Source: Bacteroidales bacterium (GTDB lineage: Bacteria > Bacteroidota > Bacteroidia > Bacteroidales > UBA932). From it: 64,000 nucleotides of DNA. Of this stretch, positions 1 to 7,065 are shown piece after piece. The stretch is taken from assembly GCA_017560825.1 (NCBI GenBank), contig JAFZED010000068.1:20720-84719 (forward strand), given 5' to 3'. Each line of letters begins with the position of its first letter. Within the stretch, counting starts at the first letter, position 1. Below the pieces are notes generated by a model. It searched no databases, had not been told where the DNA came from, and saw only the letters and a list, made by a program, of their open reading frames with translations. The position numbers and the translations under genes are program-made.

Positions 1-917
1 TCTGTTGTAGCCTCAAGGTGGTCAACTGACTGTGCGTTATGCTTCACTCCGACCTGTACACCGCCGCTTACTGCAAGTTCGTTGGCGTGTATCTTCGGCT
101 TAATGCCATACTTTGCAGCTTCTGAGAGTATCTTGTCAGTCTCTTCTACTGTGAAGAATCCCTTGTCTGTGAAAACATCCACAAAATCTGCCAGATTTTC
201 AGCTGCAACAGCCGGGAGCATATCTTTGCATATGTGATCCACATAATCAGCCTGACGGCCTTTATATGCCCTTCCTACTGCATGTGCCCCTAAGAAGGTA
301 GATTTGATTGTCAGAGGGGTAGTCTCCTTTATACGGCGTATTACACGCAGCATTTTGAGCTCGTCTTCGAGGGTGAGACCGTAGCCGCTCTTGATTTCAA
401 CAGCTCCGGTTCCCATCGCCATAATCTCGTTAACCCTCTCCATTGACTGGCGATAGAGTTCCTCTTCTGAAGTCTCGTGCAGCAGGTCTGCGGAATTGAG
501 GATTCCGCCTCCGCGTGCTGCGATCTCCTCATAGCTCAGACCTGCAATCTTGTCGCGGAACTCTCCGTCTCGGCAGCCAGCATAGACAATATGCGTATGC
601 GCATCACAGAAAGCCGGCATTACAAATCCCCCCTTTGCATCGATGTACTCTATTTCGGTGGTTGTATTGGTATCCAAAACCGTGCTACCCCCCTGGCCGC
701 AGGGGGAGGGACCCGCGACGCAGTCGTGGGAGGGGTTGTTTTGGATACCAATATAACCGCCGTTACAAGGTCCAAAGTCGGTGATTATGCCGTCCTCGAT
801 GGTCAGGTAGGCATTCTCGATGCATTCTACGTGATTCATTTCGGAGCCCTTGAGCATAGTTTTGCTCTCGGGCAGGATGCCGGCAAGTGTACCTATATTA
901 TATATGATTGTCTTCAT
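1..917 (-). CDS. hutI: Imidazolonepropionase, C-terminus beyond window edge
   Basis: Hydrolyses 4-imidazolone-5-propionate to N-formimino-L-glutamate, the third step of histidine degradation, in the cytosol. About 305 codons are visible; the C-terminal part lies off the left edge. The amidohydrolase metal site is clear in FCDAHTHIVYAGCRDGEF, followed by GLSYEEIAARGGGILNSAD and the downstream IKSGYGL and FLGAHAVG motifs typical of HutI. The ATG at 917 opens MKTIIYNIGTLAG. Residues about 55-84 are an extra glycine- and cysteine-containing segment encoded by a palindromic repeat (665-753), inserted in frame between the N-terminal beta-sandwich part (IITDFGP) and the strand before the metal motif (EIEYIDAKGGF). 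The frame stays open, so the gene may still work. hutH lies immediately upstream on the same strand. Family assignment is firm; activity with the insertion is unproven. Confidence 0.93.
   Translation of the reverse strand, partial: MKTIIYNIGTLAGILPESKTMLKGSEMNHVECIENAYLTIEDGIITDFGPCNGGYIGIQNNPSHDCVAGPSPCGQGGSTVLDTNTTTEIEYIDAKGGFVMPAFCDAHTHIVYAGCRDGEFRDKIAGLSYEEIAARGGGILNSADLLHETSEEELYRQSMERVNEIMAMGTGAVEIKSGYGLTLEDELKMLRVIRRIKETTPLTIKSTFLGAHAVGRAYKGRQADYVDHICKDMLPAVAAENLADFVDVFTDKGFFTVEETDKILSEAAKYGIKPKIHANELAVSGGVQVGVKHNAQSVDHLEATT
665..753. repeat. Palindromic element inserted in frame in hutI
   Basis: Perfect 16-bp inverted arms (665-680 and 738-753, TATTGGTATCCAAAAC and its complement) enclose a 57-bp GC-rich core. 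The core holds nested hairpins: CCCCCTG/CAGGGGG and CGAC/GTCG. The minus-strand core contains CCCTCCCAC and CGGGTCCCTCCC, which recur in the element at 20802-20940. The element lies inside the hutI reading frame without a stop codon or frameshift. Confidence 0.85.
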
Positions 918-934
918 AATGGTATGTTTTAGAA

Positions 935-960
935 AAGGGATACAAAATCTTGTATCCCTT
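935..960 (-). terminator. Hairpin between hutH and hutI
   Basis: A perfect 11-bp stem (AAGGGATACAA with its complement, 4-nt loop) lies just after the hutH stop. On the minus strand it is followed by TTTTCT. It looks like a weak intrinsic terminator or attenuator that would lower hutI expression relative to hutH. Confidence 0.6.
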
Positions 961-965
961 CGATG

Positions 966-2438
966 TTATCTTATGAATTCGATTGCCTTTTCAATGAGCG
1001 GGTGCATATAGCGGTCGTCCTCGATGAATGGAACCACTTTGCGGAATTTTGCAAAGATCTTCTCGATCTCCCAAGACGAGCGCAGCGGTCTCCTGAACTC
1101 GAATGCCTGAGCTGCATTGAAGAGCTCGATAGCAAGTACTCGCTCTGTGTTGTCCACAACTCGTACAAGCTTGGTTGCAGCGTTCGCACCCATACTCACG
1201 TGGTCTTCCTGACCCTGTGATGAAGGGATCGAGTCAGCCGATGCAGGCATACAGAGGCCCTTGCTCTGGCTTACGATTGAAGCCGCAGTGTACTGAGGGA
1301 TCATAAAGCCGCTGTTCAGACCCGGCTTGGCCACGAGGAAGTTAGGAAGGCCTCTCTGGCCGGAGATGAGCTTGTAGATTCGTCTCTCCGAGATGTTTGC
1401 AAGCTCTGAAAGCGCTATTGTGAGCATATCCATAGGGATGGCGATAGGCTGTCCGTGGAAGTTTCCTGCTGAGATGATGAGGTCTTCGTCAGGGAACACA
1501 GTCGGATTGTCTGTCGCACTGTTGATCTCGATCTCGATTACAGACTTCACATAGCGGATTGTGTCTTTTGACGCTCCGTGAACCTGAGGAATGCAGCGGA
1601 ACGAATACGGATCCTGTACGTGGACCTTTTTCTGCTTGATGATCTCGCTTCCCTCAAGGAGTTCGCGGAACCTTGCTGCAGTCTCGATCTGGCCTTTGTG
1701 TGCCCTCACCTCGTGAACCTGAGGATAGAATGGCTCTATGCGTCCGTCGTATGCCTCAAGAGACATTGCGCCGATCTTGTCTGCCCAGTCTGAAAGTCTT
1801 TCTGCCTGAATCAGTGACCACACAGCGTGTGCGCTCATAAATTGGGTTCCGTTAAGGAGGGCAAGACCTTCCTTTGACTGAAGGCGGATTGCTTCCCAAC
1901 CCATTTCTTTCCACACGTCAGCACTCTGACGGACTTCTCCTTTGTAGACAACCTCACCCATACCGATAAGAGGCAGGCAAAGGTGAGCCAGAGGCGCAAG
2001 GTCGCCGGAAGCGCCGAGTGAGCCCTGCTGATAGACTACAGGAAGGATGTCGTTGTTGAACATATCGATGAGGCGCTGCACTGTGATGAGCTGCACTCCT
2101 GAATAGCCGTATGAAAGTGACTGGATCTTGAGAAGGAGCATAAGCTTTACGATCTCAGGACGCACTGTCTCGCCTGTACCGCAGGCGTGCGACATTACCA
2201 GGTTGTGCTGGAGCTGTGACAGGTCCTCTGCAGGAATGGTGATGTTGCAGAGTGAGCCGAAGCCTGTAGTCACGCCGTAGACCGGTCTTCCGATGTCCTC
2301 CATCTTGGTGTCGAGGAATTTGCGACATTTTACGATAGCTGCTTCCGCTTCCTTTCCCAGTTCAAGGCGGATGCCTTCGTTTACGATGGTGTTGACTTGC
2401 TCAATAGTGAGTTTCTTGTGTGAAATTATGTGATTCAT
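966..2438 (-). CDS. hutH: Histidine ammonia-lyase
   Basis: Removes ammonia from L-histidine to give trans-urocanate, the first step of histidine degradation, in the cytosol. The 490-residue product has the expected length. The segment that cyclises to the MIO cofactor is at residues 143-145 (Ala-Ser-Gly in GSLGASGDLAPLAHL), almost exactly where it sits in characterised HutH proteins. Other family motifs are YGVTTGFG near the N-terminus and QPIAIPMDML in the second half. I chose the ATG at 2438 (MNHIISHKKLTIEQ) because the longer open frame to 2642 runs through the divergent promoter region and into the start of the opposing gene, and its extra residues are not HutH-like. A TAnnTTTG box about 28 bases upstream supports this start. 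hutI follows after a hairpin. Confidence 0.97.
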   Translation of the reverse strand: MNHIISHKKLTIEQVNTIVNEGIRLELGKEAEAAIVKCRKFLDTKMEDIGRPVYGVTTGFGSLCNITIPAEDLSQLQHNLVMSHACGTGETVRPEIVKLMLLLKIQSLSYGYSGVQLITVQRLIDMFNNDILPVVYQQGSLGASGDLAPLAHLCLPLIGMGEVVYKGEVRQSADVWKEMGWEAIRLQSKEGLALLNGTQFMSAHAVWSLIQAERLSDWADKIGAMSLEAYDGRIEPFYPQVHEVRAHKGQIETAARFRELLEGSEIIKQKKVHVQDPYSFRCIPQVHGASKDTIRYVKSVIEIEINSATDNPTVFPDEDLIISAGNFHGQPIAIPMDMLTIALSELANISERRIYKLISGQRGLPNFLVAKPGLNSGFMIPQYTAASIVSQSKGLCMPASADSIPSSQGQEDHVSMGANAATKLVRVVDNTERVLAIELFNAAQAFEFRRPLRSSWEIEKIFAKFRKVVPFIEDDRYMHPLIEKAIEFIR

Positions 2439-2465
2439 AGCCTGAATTGATCTTTGTACATCACA

Positions 2466-2494
2466 CAAAGATATAAAATATATACTTATCTTTG
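2466..2494. promoter_or_regulatory. Divergent promoter pair, hutH and wzi-like gene
   Basis: Two copies of TATCTTTG, matching the Bacteroidota -7 consensus TAnnTTTG, point in opposite directions: minus strand 2473-2466 for hutH and plus strand 2487-2494 for the wzi-like gene. The plus copy ends only five bases before the ATG at 2500, so that transcript would be leaderless or nearly so. Confidence 0.6.
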
Positions 2495-2499
2495 CCCGT

Positions 2500-3975
2500 A
2501 TGAGATTGAAATCTTTCATATGTCTGTGTCTGTTTCTGGGCATTGCGGCCGCTTCCTCGGCGCAGGGGTGGCGGCTTGGCTGGAGGACCGACGCCCATCT
2601 GGCGGGAGGGTCCGAAGCTGCCCTGCCTTTCTGGGCGCACACGGGCGGTCAGGGGATACTTCCGACAATTTCCGGAGCTGTACTTTTTACTGGGGCTGAT
2701 GTGGAGTACAAGAGTTCCGGTGATTTCTTCTTTGAAGGTGGTGTGAATCTGGCGGGGTGGGCTGCAGAGGCCGGGCCGCAAGGCGGGGCCGAAGTGCGCG
2801 GTGCGGTGGACAGGCTGTATGCCAGTGCCGGATGGAGGATGTTCAGGGCAGATCTGGGTATGGTTCCGCGGAAGAAGGAGCTTGGGGAACTTTCGATTAC
2901 GGGTGGAAATATGATGTGGACATCAAATGCCAGAAACATTCCAGGTATAAACCTCAGTGCAGACTGGATCTACCCAGTGAAATGGTTCGCCTTCCGAGGA
3001 AACATTGCTCATTACAAGATGTCAGACCCAAGGTCAGTCAAGGGAGCTATGATCCACGACAAGTCACTGGAGGGCAGGATAGAAATGACGGGCAGGCTGT
3101 CTCTCTCGGCCGGTCTTGAACATATAGCCCAATGGGGCGGCGTTTCAGCCTTGTACGGCCCCCAGCCTGCGTCGTTCAGAGATTATATGCGAGTGTTCTT
3201 CGCTCAGGGCGGGGGAGAAGACGCAAGCATTTCGGATCAGGTGAATGTCCTTGGAAACCATCTGGGACGTGAATATATACGTCTGGACTATAGCGCAGAC
3301 CGCTTCAATCTCACTTTCCAGTACGACAAACCTTTCGAAGACGGTTCAGGAGCAAGGTTCCAGAATATGCCAGACGGAGTGTGGACACTCAAGCTCGACC
3401 TCAAGGACAGGAAAGCCTTCGTGACAGACGTTATCTATGAATATATAAACACAACCTGGCAGTCGGGCCCCCTCCACGACCGGCCGGCAACCGACGAAGA
3501 ACTGAAGGGGCAGGACCCTTCGGATCCTTTCTATGGAAAGGTGAGCCTGAAGGGACGCGACAACTACTTCAACAACAGTATGTACAGGTCAGGATGGACC
3601 TATTACGGCCGTGTGATAGGCCTCCCACTGATCGGAGGCCTCGCCTATGAGGAAGATGGAACGGTCGCAGGAATATTGTGCAACAGAGTCAGGGCACACC
3701 ACGTAGGCCTCGGTGGCAACCTCTCGAAGGACGTACCGTATATGTTCAAGGCAACCTACAGCAGAAATTACGGAAGGTACGGCCAAGCGCACAATTCGAT
3801 ATATTCAAATATACCTTGGCAGCTGTCAATGGCCCTCGAGGTAGGAGTGCCAAGGAATATGACGGGACTGCCGGTAGATTTTGTCGTAGGTATATATTCA
3901 GATCTGGGACTGCTTTATCCAGACTCATTCGGCTTTATCCTGAAGATCAGGCATTGCGGTTCACGCAGTCTTTAA
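2500..3975 (+). CDS. Capsule assembly Wzi family outer-membrane protein
   Basis: The 491-residue protein begins with a cleavable-looking signal peptide (MRLKSFICLCLFLGIAAASSAQ). It continues as alternating aromatic-rich strands typical of an outer-membrane beta-barrel and ends in a short basic tail. Features of the Bacteroidales Wzi family are the early FWAHTGGQG segment, the GAMIHDKSLEGR stretch and the YIRLDYSADRFNLTFQYDKPF block. Wzi helps organise or retain capsular polysaccharide at the cell surface; a lectin-type role is known for the E. coli protein, and here it is inferred. The gene is monocistronic between divergent hutH and a convergent Stealth phosphotransferase gene, which it overlaps tail to tail by 29 bases. 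That neighbour is also a capsule-type enzyme, which supports a surface-polysaccharide role. Confidence 0.8.
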   Translation: MRLKSFICLCLFLGIAAASSAQGWRLGWRTDAHLAGGSEAALPFWAHTGGQGILPTISGAVLFTGADVEYKSSGDFFFEGGVNLAGWAAEAGPQGGAEVRGAVDRLYASAGWRMFRADLGMVPRKKELGELSITGGNMMWTSNARNIPGINLSADWIYPVKWFAFRGNIAHYKMSDPRSVKGAMIHDKSLEGRIEMTGRLSLSAGLEHIAQWGGVSALYGPQPASFRDYMRVFFAQGGGEDASISDQVNVLGNHLGREYIRLDYSADRFNLTFQYDKPFEDGSGARFQNMPDGVWTLKLDLKDRKAFVTDVIYEYINTTWQSGPLHDRPATDEELKGQDPSDPFYGKVSLKGRDNYFNNSMYRSGWTYYGRVIGLPLIGGLAYEEDGTVAGILCNRVRAHHVGLGGNLSKDVPYMFKATYSRNYGRYGQAHNSIYSNIPWQLSMALEVGVPRNMTGLPVDFVVGIYSDLGLLYPDSFGFILKIRHCGSRSL

Positions 3976-4969
3976 GCCATTCGAGCACCCGTTCTCTGTC
4001 GGTCTCGGAAGCCTCGCTCAGCGAATTTATGCAGCCGAACATATATCCCTTTCCATTGCCGTAGGCCTTGATTTTTCTTTCTATATGCCTTCGGCCTTTT
4101 GATGGCATAAGGAATATGGCTTTGTCCTCTGGTGAAACCACGATGCATCTGCCTTCTTGTACCTGGCTGAGGTAGAACAGTTCCTGGGAGTTGAACTGGT
4201 CCTCGTGGCGGAACCGATGTTGTATGTTTCTGATTATCAGGTCTTCGTGCCTACTGAAAAAGTCTTCAAAAAAGCTTTTCCTAAGTGCCCTCGGGGTGTG
4301 GCTGAGGTAAAGGAATCTGTTTCCTCCTCCCAGAATGTCCAAGGCCTTTACCATCGAGTGCTTGAAACTGATTCTCTTACGTCCTTTCCTTCGCGGTTTT
4401 ATGGCCCACAGCAGTCTGGCTGTCAGAGTGCTGTACCAATCTGCATAAACGACAGTACTGTCTCCCCGGAAAAAATCTTCCGGAGTCAGAGGTGCTGTGA
4501 TGAAGAAGTCGTCATTCATCAGGATGAAATGCTCGCTCAGGCCGGGGATACGCCAAATCATCGTCTCTATCGCCCTTGAGTTGAATGTAGGCAGGAAGTC
4601 CACATATCCCTTGAATATGTCTTCGTGGCTGACGATGTTCATAGGAATATGCCCCTGCGGGAAAAGAGTGCTTATATATTCCTCCAGCTGCGGGTCCTGG
4701 CCGTCTGTGACGATATGGATGGTGCGGATGAATGGGGCGTAGCGGTTGATTGAAGCTACGCAGTGGCGGATTTCGCCCATATCGCTGAATCTCGCCTTTC
4801 CTGCGACGTCGGACCTTGTGTCTTCCTGATCCGAGGTGATGTGGGCCTTGAGCTTAGCCCTGTGAACGGGGTCATTGCCGTCCACCCACGGCAGGACTAT
4901 GTCAATAGGAAAATCAGGCGGCATTTTGCTGCCGCCTGATATGTCTATATTAGGGTTATTGTTATTCAA
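3947..4969 (-). CDS. Stealth-family sugar-phosphate phosphotransferase
   Basis: Member of the Stealth family, which transfers hexose-1-phosphate units to make phosphodiester-linked capsular polymers (family knowledge). Of 340 residues, the conserved regions appear in order: CR1 IDIVLPWVDGNDP (about 22-34), CR2 RFSDMGEIRHCVASINRYAP followed by IRTIHIVTDGQDP, CR3 HFILMNDDFFI with the acidic NDD pair, and a C-terminal segment with HRFRHEDQFNSQELFYL. There is no signal peptide or membrane segment, so it is probably cytosolic. Its ATG lies inside the last codons of hutU (8-base overlap), which implies translational coupling to the histidine operon, an unexpected partner. The 3' end overlaps the opposing wzi-like gene by 29 bases. 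The acceptor polymer is unknown; no other capsule biosynthesis genes are in the window. Confidence 0.85.
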   Translation of the reverse strand: MNNNNPNIDISGGSKMPPDFPIDIVLPWVDGNDPVHRAKLKAHITSDQEDTRSDVAGKARFSDMGEIRHCVASINRYAPFIRTIHIVTDGQDPQLEEYISTLFPQGHIPMNIVSHEDIFKGYVDFLPTFNSRAIETMIWRIPGLSEHFILMNDDFFITAPLTPEDFFRGDSTVVYADWYSTLTARLLWAIKPRRKGRKRISFKHSMVKALDILGGGNRFLYLSHTPRALRKSFFEDFFSRHEDLIIRNIQHRFRHEDQFNSQELFYLSQVQEGRCIVVSPEDKAIFLMPSKGRRHIERKIKAYGNGKGYMFGCINSLSEASETDRERVLEWLKDCVNRNA

Positions 4970-6986
4970 GGGCTTTCAGGATGGTTTCTTCGTCTGCGTA
5001 GTTTGGAAGGGTAACCTTCAGGCCAGGAGTGCGCTCCATTTCACGTTTGATTGCGAAGACTGCACCTTCGTTGCGTGCCCAGCTGCGGCGTGCGATTCCG
5101 TTGTTCACGTCCCACAGAAGCATTTCGCGGATGTGTCTGTCAGAGTCTTCCGAACCGTCGATAACCATACCGAATCCTCCGTTCATAACCTCGCCCCAGC
5201 CGACTCCGCCGCCGTTGTGGATCGACACCCAGGTTGCGCCGCGGAAACCGTCTCCGATGACGTTGTGGACCGCCATATCTGCACAGAACTGTGAACCGTC
5301 GTAGATGTTGGAAGTCTCGCGGAACGGTGAGTCTGTACCTGAAACATCGTGGTGGTCACGTCCCAGGACTATCGGAGCTGTGATCTCACCCTTCTTGATG
5401 GCCTCGTTGAATGCAAGGGCTATCTTGGTGCGGCCTTCGCAGTCTGCGTAAAGGATACGGGCCTGTGAACCTACCACGAGGTTGTTTCTGCCTGCCTCTT
5501 CAATCCAGCGGATGTTGTCCAGCATCTGACCCTGGATCTCTTCAGGAGACTCCTTCATAATCTCTCTGAGCACATTGGCAGCGATTGCGTCTGACTTTGC
5601 AAGATCCTCAGGATCCTCGGACATACAAACCCATCTGAAAGGTCCGAATCCGTAGTCGAAGAATAGAGGACCCATAATGTCCTGGACGTATGACGGGTAA
5701 CGGAACTTGCCGTTCTCCAGAAGCACGTCGGCTCCGGCGCGTGACGCCTCAAGAAGGAAGGCATTGCCATAGTCAAAGAAGTACATTCCCTTGTCAGCGA
5801 GTCTGTTGACTGCTGCTGCGTGTCTGCGGAGAGACTCCTGTACGCACTCTTTGAATCTCTCAGGCTCCTCGGCCATCATCCTGTTGGACTCTTCATAGCT
5901 GTAGCCGACAGGGTAGTAGCCGCCTGCCCAAGGGTTGTGGAGGGAAGTCTGGTCTGAACCGAGGTCTACGTGGATGTCCTCATCTGCAAGTCTTTCCCAG
6001 AGGTCCACTACGTTGCCCTGGTAGGCTATTGAGACTACTTCTTTCTCCTCAACTGCCTTTCTTATGCGCGGGATGAGTACGTCGAGGTCGTCGTGGATCT
6101 CGTCCACCCAGCCCTGGTCGTGTCTCTTGTGGGCTGCGTGAGGATTTACCTCGGCGCACACACTTACTACTCCTGAGATGACACCTGCCTTAGGCTGTGC
6201 TCCTGACATTCCTCCGAGTCCGGCAGTCACGAAGAGCATTCCCTTCATATTTTCCTCAGTGCCGGCAAGGCCGCGGGCCTTGAGCTGCTTGCGGGCTGCG
6301 TTCATTACTGTGATGGTGGTGCCGTGCACGATACCCTGAGGTCCGATGTACATATATGATCCTGCTGTCATCTGGCCGTACTGGGACACTCCGAGGGCGT
6401 TGAATTTCTCCCAATGGTCTGGTTTTGAGTAGTTTGGAATCACCATTCCGTTGGTCACAATCACGCGTGGGGCATCCTTGTGGCTTGGGAAAAGTCCAAG
6501 AGGATGACCCGAGTACATCACAAGTGTCTGCTCGTCTGTCATTGTGGCAAGGTACTGCATTACAAGACGATACTGTGCCCAGTTCTGGAACACGGCGCCG
6601 TTTCCTCCGTAGGTGATCAGTTCGTGAGGATGCTGTGCAACGCGATAGTCGAGGTTGTTCTGGATCATCGCCATAATCGCTGCCGCCTGCCTTGATTTTG
6701 CAGGGTACTCGTCGATCGGACGTGCGTACATCGGGTAGTCAGGACGGAAACGGTACATATATATACGTCCATAGTCCTTCAGTTCCTGTGCGAATTCCTT
6801 CGCGAGAGTCGCGTGATGCTCCTGAGGGAAGTAGCGGAGTGCGTTCTTTATCGCCAGCACCTTCTCTTCCGCGCTGAGGATCTCCTTGCGCTTGGGAGCG
6901 TGATTTATAGTCGTGTCGTACGGCTTCGGCTCCGGCAGCACTGCCGGAATGCCAGCCAATATATCTTCCTGAAACTTAGTCTGCAT
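4962..6986 (-). CDS. hutU: Urocanate hydratase
   Basis: Converts urocanate to 4-imidazolone-5-propionate using tightly bound NAD+ as an electrophile, the second step of histidine catabolism. The 674-residue product is the long form common in Bacteroidota rather than the roughly 555-residue enterobacterial form. Family blocks visible include LITYGGNGAVFQNWAQYRL, MYSGHPLGLFPSH, MTAGSYMYIGPQGIVHGT, the GLGGMSGAQPKA loop and the C-terminal SIHNGGGVGWGEVMNGGFG. The start at 6986 (MQTKFQEDILAGIPAVLPEP) fits the family N-terminus. ftcD lies upstream across a 79-base gap that holds a hairpin. The Stealth gene overlaps its stop codon. Confidence 0.97.
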   Translation of the reverse strand: MQTKFQEDILAGIPAVLPEPKPYDTTINHAPKRKEILSAEEKVLAIKNALRYFPQEHHATLAKEFAQELKDYGRIYMYRFRPDYPMYARPIDEYPAKSRQAAAIMAMIQNNLDYRVAQHPHELITYGGNGAVFQNWAQYRLVMQYLATMTDEQTLVMYSGHPLGLFPSHKDAPRVIVTNGMVIPNYSKPDHWEKFNALGVSQYGQMTAGSYMYIGPQGIVHGTTITVMNAARKQLKARGLAGTEENMKGMLFVTAGLGGMSGAQPKAGVISGVVSVCAEVNPHAAHKRHDQGWVDEIHDDLDVLIPRIRKAVEEKEVVSIAYQGNVVDLWERLADEDIHVDLGSDQTSLHNPWAGGYYPVGYSYEESNRMMAEEPERFKECVQESLRRHAAAVNRLADKGMYFFDYGNAFLLEASRAGADVLLENGKFRYPSYVQDIMGPLFFDYGFGPFRWVCMSEDPEDLAKSDAIAANVLREIMKESPEEIQGQMLDNIRWIEEAGRNNLVVGSQARILYADCEGRTKIALAFNEAIKKGEITAPIVLGRDHHDVSGTDSPFRETSNIYDGSQFCADMAVHNVIGDGFRGATWVSIHNGGGVGWGEVMNGGFGMVIDGSEDSDRHIREMLLWDVNNGIARRSWARNEGAVFAIKREMERTPGLKVTLPNYADEETILKALE

Positions 6987-7016
6987 TTCAATGTCTTGAT
7001 TATCAATTTGTTATGT

Positions 7017-7050
7017 TGAATCACCTGCTCCATCTGCCGCAGGTGATTCA
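7017..7050. repeat. Hairpin repeat between ftcD and hutU
   Basis: A perfect 12-bp stem (TGAATCACCTGC and its complement) has a 10-base loop containing CCATCTG. A near-identical hairpin (same AATCACCTGC stem and CCATCTG loop) occurs at 56543-56580. With no clear T-run here it may act as an RNA processing or partial termination site within the operon. Confidence 0.6.
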
Positions 7051-7065
7051 GTGTAAGTCGCTGAT

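Noticed and set aside
2461-2642. N-terminal extension of hutH (68 residues)
   Set aside because: It crosses the divergent promoter and overlaps the wzi-like signal peptide; HutH normally starts at the ATG at 2438.
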